From Sulfurimonas sp. (GTDB lineage Bacteria; Campylobacterota; Campylobacteria; Campylobacterales; Sulfurimonadaceae): DNA of 44,202 nt. Position 1 is the first letter of the stretch. The number at the start of each line of letters is the position of its first letter. The notes under the pieces were generated by a model that saw nothing but the letters and a program-made list of their open reading frames with translations, had not been told where the DNA came from and did no database searches. Below are positions 8,943 through 16,163 of the stretch, one piece after another. A program made the translations under genes and the position numbers. The DNA lies in assembly GCA_030247515.1 (NCBI GenBank), contig JAOTSA010000006.1:1-44202 (forward strand), written 5' to 3'.

Positions 8943-9308
8943 ATGGGATATTTCTATATTTTTGGAACAATCTTTTTTACGGTTTACGGACAACTTATCA
9001 TCAAAATGCGTATCGGCAACTACGGCTCACTGCCTGCCGAGACAATGGAAAAGCTCTTTTTTTTACTCAAGCTCTTTTTAGACCCGTTTATCTTTAGCGG
9101 CTTTATCAGCGCATTTTTGGCTTCCATGTGTTGGATGGCGGCTATGACAAAGTTTGAGTTAAGCTATGCCTATCCGTTTATGGGGCTTACTTTTGTTATT
9201 GTGTTTCTTTATTCTGTATTTTTCTTGGGAGAGAGTTTTAGTTTTTACAAACTCTTAGGATTATCGCTTATTGTTGCGGGAGTGATTATAACTTCAAGAG
9301 CGTCATGA
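8943..9308 (+). CDS. Small EamA/SMR-type membrane protein (ArnE/F-like)
   Basis: 121 residues with four predicted transmembrane helices and the end pattern ELSYAYPFMGLTFVIVFLYSVFFLGESFSFYKLLGLSLIVAGVI, typical of EamA/SMR 4-TM proteins. ArnE/ArnF-like proteins of this type are thought to flip undecaprenyl-phosphate-linked amino sugars. With the GT2, aminotransferase and GT-C genes upstream, a flippase role fits; it could instead be an unrelated small exporter. It begins 2 nt after the aminotransferase stop and is the last gene of the cassette. Confidence 0.75.
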   Translation: MGYFYIFGTIFFTVYGQLIIKMRIGNYGSLPAETMEKLFFLLKLFLDPFIFSGFISAFLASMCWMAAMTKFELSYAYPFMGLTFVIVFLYSVFFLGESFSFYKLLGLSLIVAGVIITSRAS

Positions 9309-9352
9309 ACAAAAACTATTGTAAAAAACTCACAGAGCGTCTCGATAAATCT

Positions 9353-9432
9353 CGAAAAATTTATTTTTCGTAGCTTTAGGGGGATGCAAGGGACACTTGT
9401 GTCCCTGCCACCAAAACGGACGAGTTCGTTTT
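9353..9432. repeat. Cluster of three palindromes between convergent operons
   Basis: Three hairpins in 80 bp. 9353-9370 has 7-bp arms CGAAAAA/TTTTTCG. 9389-9406 has 8-bp arms AGGGACAC/GTGTCCCT with a TT centre. 9413-9432 has 9-bp arms starting AAAACG and ending CGTTTT, with one G-T pair. The stretch separates the plus-strand glycan operon from minus-strand hemJ, so some may act as terminators, but none has a clean T tract on its 3' side apart from the short TTTT of the last one. Confidence 0.55.
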
Positions 9433-9447
9433 AGTGTGTAAAATCAA

Positions 9448-9870
9448 TCAAAACGGTTTCATGATAACCATCGCAACGATGATAAGCAGTAAAATCGTCG
9501 GAACTTCATTGTAAGCTCTGAAAAACTTGCCGCTTTTTGTACATTTATCTTCTAAAAACTTCATACGGAAGTGACCAAGCGAGAAGAAGTACGCCATCAA
9601 AATCGCAACAAACAAAATTTTTGTATGCAACCAGCCGTTACCCTTAAACCCAAGCGCAAATGCGAGATAAAAACCGCTAAGCAAAGTTGCCCACATAGCA
9701 GGCATCCCGATGTACTTATAAATCTTCATCTCCATCACTTTTACTACCTTGACAAACCCCTCATTATCGGCATTTTCTGCATGATAGACAAAGAGGCGTG
9801 GCATATAAAAAAGTACCGCATACCATGAGATAAACGAGAGTATGTGGAACCATAAAATCCAGTCGTACAT
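9448..9870 (-). CDS. hemJ: Protoporphyrinogen IX oxidase HemJ
   Basis: 140 residues with four membrane helices. The N-terminal WFHILSFISWYAVLFYMPRLFVYH block, the WLHTKILF segment and the C-terminal NEVPTILLLIIVAMVIMKPF match HemJ, the membrane enzyme that oxidises protoporphyrinogen IX to protoporphyrin IX in haem synthesis. The conserved histidines in helix 1 and in WLH are present. It lies 1 nt downstream of hpf (TAG-T-ATG), so the two form an operon. hemB, an earlier step of the pathway, is about 4 kb away. Confidence 0.9.
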   Translation of the reverse strand: MYDWILWFHILSFISWYAVLFYMPRLFVYHAENADNEGFVKVVKVMEMKIYKYIGMPAMWATLLSGFYLAFALGFKGNGWLHTKILFVAILMAYFFSLGHFRMKFLEDKCTKSGKFFRAYNEVPTILLLIIVAMVIMKPF

Positions 9871-9871
9871 A

Positions 9872-10201
9872 CTACTCGCTCACCACTTCTATCTCTTTTA
9901 TAGAGGTAGCATGATGTGAAATCACTTTGTCATGAAGTCTGCGGAGTGCTTTTGATGCTCTGTCTATCGCCAAATCAATCGCACTGTCCAAATTGTCATC
10001 CGCCTGATTGATAACCACTGGTTGTGCATGCGCTATATGGATATCAAACTCCACCAAAATCCCTTTTTTCTCTTTGTTAAGATTGACATTTACCGTCGTT
10101 ATATCTAGTGAGTATTTTTTAAAAGCCGCAACCGCCGCTTCTATATGCGCCCTTGTGTTGGCTTGAAGTGTAATATCTTTTGCGTGAATTTGTAAATTCA
10201 T
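9872..10201 (-). CDS. hpf: Ribosome hibernation-promoting factor (HPF/YfiA family)
   Basis: 109 residues: NLQIHAKDITLQANTRAHIEAAV at the start, a central VNVNLNKEKKGILVEFDIHIAH and C-terminal ASKALRRLHDKV, as in the S30AE domain that binds the 30S subunit and inactivates ribosomes under stress. It is the short form, lacking the C-terminal dimerisation domain of long HPF. AAAGGA precedes the ATG. It is upstream of hemJ in the same operon. Confidence 0.88.
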   Translation of the reverse strand: MNLQIHAKDITLQANTRAHIEAAVAAFKKYSLDITTVNVNLNKEKKGILVEFDIHIAHAQPVVINQADDNLDSAIDLAIDRASKALRRLHDKVISHHATSIKEIEVVSE

Positions 10202-10260
10202 CTTGTATCCTTTGTATCTCTAAGATAGCCTTATGGTAGCGAAATAAAGTTAAAAAAAAG

Positions 10261-10266
10261 TATAAT
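10261..10266 (+). promoter_or_regulatory. -10 box for trpS
   Basis: TATAAT within AAAGTATAATACCG. The predicted start near 10273 gives a ~120-nt 5' leader that contains the long hairpin at 10291-10372. Confidence 0.55.
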
Positions 10267-10290
10267 ACCGCCTTAAATATTGAAAATGAA

Positions 10291-10372
10291 CTTCCTACAA
10301 AACTAAAAACACGCTCACTAAGGCTTCACTTTGTTGCAGAATCGTTCGCTTAGTTTCTAGTTTTGTAAGAAG
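10291..10372 (+). repeat. Long inverted repeat in the trpS leader
   Basis: The arms CTTCCTACAAAACTAAAAAC (10291-10310) and GTTTCTAGTTTTGTAAGAAG (10353-10372) match over 18 of 20 positions. The 42-base middle can add an ACTAAG/CTTAGT pairing. No T tract follows the 3' arm as in a simple terminator (TCTTTTATTGGG). It may be a structured leader of trpS or a small palindromic insertion. Confidence 0.6.
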
Positions 10373-10393
10373 TCTTTTATTGGGAGTAATTGT

Positions 10394-11359
10394 ATGAGAG
10401 TTTTAACAGGGATTCAGCCATCTGGGGATTTGCATATAGGGAACTATTTTGGGTCTATCAAGCAGATGGTTGAAGCACAGGCACAAAATCAAACATTTGC
10501 GTTCATAGCAAACTACCACGCACAAACAAGCGTGAGCGATGGCAAAAGGCTAGCAGAACTTACCATGCAGTGTGCAACCGACTTTTTAGCACTCGGTATC
10601 GACCCGCAAAAGTCCGTTTTTTGGGTGCAGTCCGATGTTAAAGAGGTGCTTGAACTATACTGGGTTCTCTCCTCATTTACCCCGATGGGACTTTTAGAGA
10701 GAGCGCACAGCTACAAAGACAAAACCGCAAAAGGATTTGCGACAAACCACTCGCTCTTCTCCTACCCTGTTTTGATGGCAGCAGACATCCTCCTCTTTGG
10801 CTCAGAGGTCGTTCCAGTCGGAAAAGACCAGATTCAGCATGTCGAGATAGCAAGAGATATCGCCATAAAGTTTAACAACCAATATGGAGATATTTTGACT
10901 ATCCCGCAGTTTAAAGTCCAAGAAGAGGTTCAAACCGTCCCTGGGATTGATGGACAAAAGATGTCTAAAAGTTATGGAAATATAGTAAATATCTTTGGAG
11001 AAGAGAAATCACAACTCAAGACCATCAAAAAAATCGTAACCGAAAATGTAGCGATGGAAGAGCCAAAAGAGTTTGAAACATGCAATGTTTACAACATGGC
11101 AAAGCTATTTTTGGAAGGTGAAAACCTCATAGCACTACAAGAACGCTATCGCAGAGGCGGCGAGGGACACGGTCACTTTAAAGTCTATCTCGCTGAAGTT
11201 ATGTGGGAGTACTTTAGAGATTTTAGACTGCACAGAGAGTATTTTGAAGCACATCAAGACGAGGTAAGAGAGATTTTGCAAACGGGGGCTAAAAAAGCAA
11301 GAGAAGCCGCACTTCCAACGATTGAGAAGATTAGAAGCGTTACGGGGATTAGGTATTAG
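10394..11359 (+). CDS. trpS: Tryptophanyl-tRNA synthetase
   Basis: 321 residues, the usual size for a class I TrpRS. The HIGH-like motif is GDLHIGNYFGS near residue 13, and the KMSKS loop is GQKMSKSYGN near residue 195. TGIQPSG and the VPVGKDQIQHVEIARD segment are typical of TrpS. GGGAG ahead of the ATG is the ribosome binding site. The leader contains an unusual long hairpin. The DUF4160/DUF2442 pair begins 9 nt after the stop. Confidence 0.96.
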   Translation: MRVLTGIQPSGDLHIGNYFGSIKQMVEAQAQNQTFAFIANYHAQTSVSDGKRLAELTMQCATDFLALGIDPQKSVFWVQSDVKEVLELYWVLSSFTPMGLLERAHSYKDKTAKGFATNHSLFSYPVLMAADILLFGSEVVPVGKDQIQHVEIARDIAIKFNNQYGDILTIPQFKVQEEVQTVPGIDGQKMSKSYGNIVNIFGEEKSQLKTIKKIVTENVAMEEPKEFETCNVYNMAKLFLEGENLIALQERYRRGGEGHGHFKVYLAEVMWEYFRDFRLHREYFEAHQDEVREILQTGAKKAREAALPTIEKIRSVTGIRY

Positions 11360-11368
11360 GATACAATT

Positions 11369-11602
11369 ATGCCCACAGTATTTAGAATTGATGGATTGAG
11401 ATTTTTCTTTTTTAGTGACGAACATCTGCCTCTTCACATACATGTAGAAAAAGCAGATAGCTATATGAGAGTTGAGCTAGAAACGCTAAAAGTTACAGAC
11501 AACTATAAATTTTCTCCGTCTGAGACAAAAAAAGTTTTGTCGATTATACGAGAAAATATGGACACATTAAGAGGAGCATGGAATGAATACTTTAATAACT
11601 AA
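11369..11602 (+). CDS. DUF4160 domain protein
   Basis: 77 residues. MPTVFRIDGLRFFFFSDEH..PLHIHVEKAD followed by a C-terminal helix ending ENMDTLRGAWNEYF is the DUF4160 pattern. These small proteins are commonly encoded next to DUF2442 proteins, and the pair has been suspected of being a toxin-antitoxin-like module; no activity is established. Its end overlaps the next gene by 20 bases, and the two are clearly coupled. Confidence 0.82.
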   Translation: MPTVFRIDGLRFFFFSDEHLPLHIHVEKADSYMRVELETLKVTDNYKFSPSETKKVLSIIRENMDTLRGAWNEYFNN

Positions 11603-11825
11603 GCTTGAGTTTAACGATAGGATATATATCTATCTTGACTCAAAAGATGTACTAACCATACCTTATGACTATACCTCCAAAATCAAGACTGCTTCTACTG
11701 AAGCTTTAAAAAACTATAGACTTATAGGCAATGGAGTGGGAGTTCATTTTGAAGATATAGATGAAGATATATCATTAAGAGGGATTATCTCTTATAAAAT
11801 TTTACATGAACTACAAGCTTCTTAA
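11583..11825 (+). CDS. DUF2442 domain protein
   Basis: 80 residues. The pattern of a short strand-rich N-terminus (LEFNDRIYIYLDSKDVLTIPYDY) followed by LKNYRLIGNGVGVHFEDIDEDISLRGII is that of DUF2442, which typically has a C-terminal segment around the W/F-x-x-L-D-EDISLRGLL motif. It is the partner of the DUF4160 gene, starting inside it. Hemerythrin follows 10 nt later. Confidence 0.82.
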   Translation: MNTLITKLEFNDRIYIYLDSKDVLTIPYDYTSKIKTASTEALKNYRLIGNGVGVHFEDIDEDISLRGIISYKILHELQAS

Positions 11826-11835
11826 GGGGTTTTAA

Positions 11836-12273
11836 ATGTCCGACATAAAAGAGTTTTTGACAAACGACCACAAAGCATGCGATGAGGCATTTGCAGCGAT
11901 GGAAGATGCCGTTGCGGCAAAAAGCAGTGATGCAGAGCGGTTGTATGAGAACTTCTCCAACGACCTCATAAATCACTTTAGCATGGAAGAGATAGTTCTT
12001 TTTCCTATGCTTGGGCAGGCAAATAGTGCCGCAAGCGGTACAACAAAAGCGATGGAGATGGAGCATGAACAGATGCGCTCACTTCTCTCAAAGATGCGCA
12101 AAGCAATAGAGAGCATGGACAAAGAGAGCTTTTTTTCACTCTCCGAAACCCTGATGATACTTATGCAACAGCACAACATGAAAGAGGAGCAACTTCTCTA
12201 TGCACTAGCACAGCAGCACCTCGGCGAAGATGCAGACCACATCATTAGACAGATGCGGTCAGTTATTTATTAG
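11836..12273 (+). CDS. Hemerythrin-like HHE domain protein
   Basis: 145 residues forming a four-helix bundle. Likely di-iron ligands are seen in order: NDHKACDE (residue ~11), [12 protein letters not shown] (~50), EMEHEQM (~76) and [12 protein letters not shown] (~115). Such proteins bind O2, NO or iron and act in storage or stress handling. AAGGGG precedes the start. The last 11 bases overlap the end of convergent argF. Confidence 0.88.
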   Translation: MSDIKEFLTNDHKACDEAFAAMEDAVAAKSSDAERLYENFSNDLINHFSMEEIVLFPMLGQANSAASGTTKAMEMEHEQMRSLLSKMRKAIESMDKESFFSLSETLMILMQQHNMKEEQLLYALAQQHLGEDADHIIRQMRSVIY

Positions 12274-13186
12274 CCAACCAAACCATCAACCCCTTTTGGG
12301 CGTGAAGTCTGTTTTCTGCTTCATCAAAAACGATTTTTGAGTGTTTTTCAAAGACCTCTTCGCTTACTTCATAGCCTCTGTAAGCAGGCAAGCAGTGGAG
12401 GAACTTTGCACTCTCTTGCGCCAGAGACATCATCTCATCATCGACCATAAAGCCTTTAAATGCTTGGATGCGCTGCTCTTTTTCGTCCTCTTGTCCCATG
12501 GAGACCCATGTATCTGTTGTGACGACTGTAGCACCTTTTATCGCCTCTTTTGGGTCATTCATGGTTTTTATGACCGCACCGCTTGTCTTGGCTATCTCAA
12601 GCGCATCTTGAAGTATCTTTGCATCTACCTCGTAGCCCTTTGGCGTGGCGATTCTAAGCTCAAATCCTAGTTTTGCGGCAAGCATCATCCATGAGTGCGT
12701 CATGTTATTTCCATCGCCAACATACGCCGCAACGATGTTTTCGTGTGCGCCATGTTCTACCAAAGTCATATAGTCGGCGAGAAGTTGTACGGGATGGTAG
12801 GAGTCAGTTAAACCGTTGATAACTGGGACTTTTGAGTAAGCGGCAAACTCTTCTATCATGGAGTGTTCAAATGTTCGTATCATAACCATGTCGCACATGC
12901 TAGAAATCACTCTTGCAGTGTCTTTGACAGGTTCGCCTCGTCCCAGATGGATGTCACGGTTGGACAAAAAGAGTGCATGACCGCCGAGCTGAAACATCCC
13001 CGTTTCAAAACTCACACGGGTCCTTGTAGAGCTTTTTTCAAAAATCATGGCAAGTGTTTTGTTTTTTAACTCACCTCTGTAGATACCAGATTTGAGATTT
13101 TGCTTGATTTGCAGACCCAAATCGATGATCTCTAAAATCTCCTCTTTTGTAAAATCTCTAAGTGTTAAAAAATGTCTCAATGCCAT
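12263..13186 (-). CDS. argF: Ornithine carbamoyltransferase
   Basis: 307 residues. The carbamoyl-phosphate loop is [10 protein letters not shown] near residue 53. HPVQ (residue ~132; usually HPTQ/HPCQ) contacts carbamoyl phosphate, and [10 protein letters not shown] near 265 carries the catalytic Cys of OTCases. The enzyme makes citrulline from ornithine and carbamoyl phosphate in arginine synthesis. The start with [15 protein letters not shown] is the usual one, preceded by AAAAGGG. hemB lies upstream on the same strand after a 93-nt gap. Confidence 0.95.
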   Translation of the reverse strand: MALRHFLTLRDFTKEEILEIIDLGLQIKQNLKSGIYRGELKNKTLAMIFEKSSTRTRVSFETGMFQLGGHALFLSNRDIHLGRGEPVKDTARVISSMCDMVMIRTFEHSMIEEFAAYSKVPVINGLTDSYHPVQLLADYMTLVEHGAHENIVAAYVGDGNNMTHSWMMLAAKLGFELRIATPKGYEVDAKILQDALEIAKTSGAVIKTMNDPKEAIKGATVVTTDTWVSMGQEDEKEQRIQAFKGFMVDDEMMSLAQESAKFLHCLPAYRGYEVSEEVFEKHSKIVFDEAENRLHAQKGLMVWLANK

Positions 13187-13279
13187 CCCTTTTGAAAAAA
13201 ATAAGCGTTTAGTTTATAACAATTTTCTTTAATCTTGCTACTAAAGTGGTTACGCTTTTATTACAAAGAGTGCAAAAGA

Positions 13280-14251
13280 TTACTTTTGTAACATCTTCGC
13301 GACCTCTTTTGCGTGGTAAGAGATGATGATATCCGCTCCAGCTCTCTTAAAAGCAATCATCGTCTCCATAACCACTCTATCATAATCAATCAAGCCGTTC
13401 ATCCCTGCAAACTTTATCATCGCATATTCGCCGCTTACATTGTAAACTGCCATAGGACGGGAAGTTGCATCTTTTATCTCACGCACGATATCTAGGTACG
13501 CCAAAGCTGGTTTTACCATAAGGATGTCCGCTCCTTGCGCCTCATCGGCGATACTCTCTGCTATCGCCTCTCTTCTGTTTGCAGGGTCCATCTGGTATGA
13601 CGCTCTATCGCCAAATGACGGAGCGGATTCTGCCACATCACGAAACGGTCCGTAGTATCCTGATGCAAATTTTGTGGAGTAGCTCATGATAGGGAGATTT
13701 TCATAACCTGCTTTGTCAAGTGCCTCACGCAAAGTCTGGATAATCCCATCCATCATGCCAGATGGCGCAATCATGTCAGCCCCCGCTTTTGCATGAACGA
13801 TAGCCTGCTGTGCGGAGATACTCAGCGTTGCATCATTGTTTACAGTCTGATGTTTTTCATCAATGATGCCGCAATGCCCGTGGTCTGTGTATTCGCAAAA
13901 ACATAAATCAGTCACGACAAACATCTCTGGATGCGCCTCTTTGATGGAGCGGATAGCTTTTGCAATGATGCCATGCTCACATAGAGAGTCTGAACCGATG
14001 GAGTCTTTGACATCTGGTATCCCAAAGAGGATGATGGCGTAAAGTCCCAGTTTTTTAAGCTCCTCGCACTCTTTTAAAACTTCATCAATGCTCATCTGAA
14101 ACACCCCTGGCATAGATGCAACTTCTGTTTTTATTCCCTCGCCGCCTCTTACAAAAAGCGGATAGATAAAATCGTTTACGCCGACGCTTGTTTCACGCAC
14201 AAGTGAGCGAAGATGTGTATTGAGGCGTGTTCTGCGAAATCTTTGAAACAT
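13280..14251 (-). CDS. hemB: Delta-aminolevulinic acid dehydratase (porphobilinogen synthase)
   Basis: 323 residues. The metal-binding cysteines are in [14 protein letters not shown], the first active-site lysine in [14 protein letters not shown] and the Schiff-base lysine in [18 protein letters not shown] is also conserved. It condenses two ALA molecules to porphobilinogen. AAAGG precedes the ATG. It is divergent from ribA; the 69-bp spacer holds a TATAAT for ribA. Confidence 0.96.
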   Translation of the reverse strand: MFQRFRRTRLNTHLRSLVRETSVGVNDFIYPLFVRGGEGIKTEVASMPGVFQMSIDEVLKECEELKKLGLYAIILFGIPDVKDSIGSDSLCEHGIIAKAIRSIKEAHPEMFVVTDLCFCEYTDHGHCGIIDEKHQTVNNDATLSISAQQAIVHAKAGADMIAPSGMMDGIIQTLREALDKAGYENLPIMSYSTKFASGYYGPFRDVAESAPSFGDRASYQMDPANRREAIAESIADEAQGADILMVKPALAYLDIVREIKDATSRPMAVYNVSGEYAMIKFAGMNGLIDYDRVVMETMIAFKRAGADIIISYHAKEVAKMLQK

Positions 14252-14270
14252 TATTAAACCTTTTTTTAGC

Positions 14271-14276
14271 TATAAT
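14271..14276 (+). promoter_or_regulatory. -10 box for the ribA operon
   Basis: TATAAT in AGCTATAATTTTTG. A start near 14283 gives a ~38-nt leader with AGGA at 14310-14313 before the TTG start. Confidence 0.5.
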
Positions 14277-14320
14277 TTTTGAAAATTTTACCTTTTTAAA
14301 ATTAATTTTAGGACAACTTA

Positions 14321-14884
14321 TTGGGAATCGAAATCTCCGAAATAGCAAATTTACCATCAAGATTTGGCGACTTTAAAGTCAAAGTCTTTAAACAGGGTTG
14401 CAAAGAGCATTTGGTTATCTACAAAGAGCCACTGGGCGAAGTTCCTATCGTGAGAGTTCACTCTGAATGCTTGACAGGCGATGCGATGGGAAGCTTGAAG
14501 TGCGACTGCAGAGACCAGCTAGAACATGCACTCAAACTTGCGTCACAAACAAACGGCATGGTCATCTACCTCAGACAAGAGGGGCGAAATATCGGGCTGC
14601 TCAACAAGATAAACGCTTACGCACTTCAAGACAAAGGTCTCAACACTATCGAAGCCAACCATCAACTAGGATTTGATGCGGATGAGCGAACTTACGAAAT
14701 CGTCCCTTTTATCCTTGCGCATTTTGGCATCAAAAAGATTAAACTCCTTACAAACAACCCAAAAAAGATTGATTCGCTCAGCGGTATCGAGATAGTAGAG
14801 AGAGTGCCAATCATCATGAAGTCAAACCCGCACAACGAAGCCTATCTTGCCGTAAAAAAAGATAGTATGGGGCATATGCTTTAA
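14321..14884 (+). CDS. ribA: GTP cyclohydrolase II
   Basis: 187 residues, a stand-alone GCHII. The zinc cysteines are in [17 protein letters not shown], the GTP-binding region is [15 protein letters not shown], and the C-terminal LLTNNPKK motif is intact. It opens GTP to start riboflavin synthesis. The start is TTG at 14321 with AGGA 7 nt upstream. No other in-frame start fits the family length as well. rsmG starts 1 nt after the stop, and four genes to 16089 appear co-transcribed. Confidence 0.94.
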   Translation: MGIEISEIANLPSRFGDFKVKVFKQGCKEHLVIYKEPLGEVPIVRVHSECLTGDAMGSLKCDCRDQLEHALKLASQTNGMVIYLRQEGRNIGLLNKINAYALQDKGLNTIEANHQLGFDADERTYEIVPFILAHFGIKKIKLLTNNPKKIDSLSGIEIVERVPIIMKSNPHNEAYLAVKKDSMGHML

Positions 14885-14885
14885 C

Positions 14886-15482
14886 ATGAAAGAGAACTTT
14901 TTAAATTTAAAAACCGCACTTCTTGAACTTGATGCCACACTGCCAGAAAACTTTTTTCACAATATCCAAAAGTACAAAGAGCGTCTTTTTCAGTGGAACA
15001 AAATCCACAACCTCACGGGTGCAAAAGATGAAAAAACCATTGATGCGTTCATTTACGACTCCATCTATCCCATCACCTTTTTACCAAAAGTCAAAAACCT
15101 CTTAGACATCGGTACGGGTGCGGGTTTTCCAGGGCTTATCCTTGCTATGGGTCTGCCTGACACCAAAGTAACTCTTGTAGAACCTCTGGCAAAGCGTGCG
15201 AGTTTTTTGCAGTTTATGAAGGCTGATTTGGGGCTTGACAATGTCACAGTTGTGCAAAAAAGAGTCGAAGAGATGCCGAGTGAAATCTTTGAGCTTGTTA
15301 CTTCACGTGCCGTCATAGAGACAAAGATGCTACTAGAACTTAGCAAAAACTTCCGTAATGCACACTCAAAACTTCTCTTTTACAAAGGGGAGCGGGTTTA
15401 TGACGAAGTTACAAACGAACTGGGCTATAAAATCATAAAAACACAGAAGAGACACTATCTGCTAATGGGAGAAGCGCTATGA
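14886..15482 (+). CDS. rsmG: 16S rRNA (guanine-N7)-methyltransferase RsmG
   Basis: 198 residues. The SAM-binding motif [15 protein letters not shown] lies near residue 75, followed by [14 protein letters not shown] and a later [19 protein letters not shown]-like [14 protein letters not shown] is the N-terminal signature. It methylates G527 (E. coli numbering) of 16S rRNA. It overlaps the next gene by 4 bases (ATGA). Confidence 0.94.
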   Translation: MKENFLNLKTALLELDATLPENFFHNIQKYKERLFQWNKIHNLTGAKDEKTIDAFIYDSIYPITFLPKVKNLLDIGTGAGFPGLILAMGLPDTKVTLVEPLAKRASFLQFMKADLGLDNVTVVQKRVEEMPSEIFELVTSRAVIETKMLLELSKNFRNAHSKLLFYKGERVYDEVTNELGYKIIKTQKRHYLLMGEAL

Positions 15483-15700
15483 TATGGAAATTTTTACTTA
15501 TTATTGGTGTGATTGCAATTATCTATTTTATATTTATAAAAAAAAGACCAAAAGTACAGAGCGATACAAAAAAAGATGAGCCAAAAAGCAGCGATATGGT
15601 TGAGTGTGCAACATGCGGTATCTACTGCGCACTTGATGACACCATCGTCAGCAACGGCAAATACTACTGCTCAAAAGAGTGTTTAAAGAGGGTAAAATGA
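15479..15700 (+). CDS. PP0621-family small membrane protein
   Basis: 73 residues. One N-terminal transmembrane helix ([19 protein letters not shown]) precedes a charged linker and a C-terminal Cys-rich motif: [10 protein letters not shown]..., then YYCSKECLK. The CxxC...C...CxxxC arrangement suggests a small zinc-binding knuckle facing the cytoplasm, as in the PP0621 family. The function is unknown. ATGA overlaps link it to genes on both sides. Confidence 0.78.
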   Translation: MIWKFLLIIGVIAIIYFIFIKKRPKVQSDTKKDEPKSSDMVECATCGIYCALDDTIVSNGKYYCSKECLKRVK

Positions 15701-16089
15701 TATTTTTTGGACATAGATTTCTTGCAAGTAAGAGTTTTTACCATATCCAAAGCATAGAGGCGATACAAAACACTCCGCCATCTTCCACACTTTTTGTCGT
15801 CTTTAGCGAAAATAACCTCGATATCATAGAACACATGAAGCGCAATCAACTCCCCTTTGCACTCTCCATCAAAAACATCACAGAGCTTCTTTACGCTTCA
15901 GCTCTTGGTACTTCCTACATTATTGTAGAGAAAAACTTGGCGAAAACATCACAAAACATCGCACAGGAGTATCTTATGGATGCGAAAGTTTTAGCTTTTA
16001 TCTCTGATGAGGAAGATATAGAGGAGCTTGGACTTCTTGGGATTGACGGCGTTATTTTTGCAGATGCGATTGTAAAAATCAACTCTTAA
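15697..16089 (+). CDS. Conserved hypothetical protein, Campylobacterota type
   Basis: 130 residues from the ATG at 15697, which overlaps the previous stop (ATGA) with GAGGGT upstream. A reading starting at 15679 is less likely because it runs inside the previous gene. The protein is alpha/beta with no signal peptide: FFGHRFLASKSFYHI, SSTLFVVFSENNLDIIEHM, and a C-terminal LGIDGVIFADAIV. I do not recognise a named family. The position after rsmG suggests a cytoplasmic accessory role, but nothing specific is visible. Confidence 0.75.
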   Translation: MIFFGHRFLASKSFYHIQSIEAIQNTPPSSTLFVVFSENNLDIIEHMKRNQLPFALSIKNITELLYASALGTSYIIVEKNLAKTSQNIAQEYLMDAKVLAFISDEEDIEELGLLGIDGVIFADAIVKINS

Positions 16090-16124
16090 GAGACATTTCA
16101 TGTACATTTGCAGGATATTTGAGA

Positions 16125-16130
16125 TATAAT
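16125..16130 (+). promoter_or_regulatory. Probable -10 box for the GGDEF/EAL gene
   Basis: TATAAT in GATATAATAGG. It lies upstream of the ATG at 16164 but would be downstream of a TTG start at 16119. This supports the ATG start. Confidence 0.5.
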
Positions 16131-16163
16131 AGGAAACAAGATTTTTACGAATGGTTTCATAAG

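Noticed and set aside
9309-9447. A small gene in the gap between the EamA/SMR gene and hemJ
   Set aside because: No reading frame with a start and plausible composition was seen; the gap holds only palindromes.
10291-10372. A T-box leader for trpS
   Set aside because: There is no T-box sequence, specifier loop or terminator, and T-boxes are not expected in this phylum.
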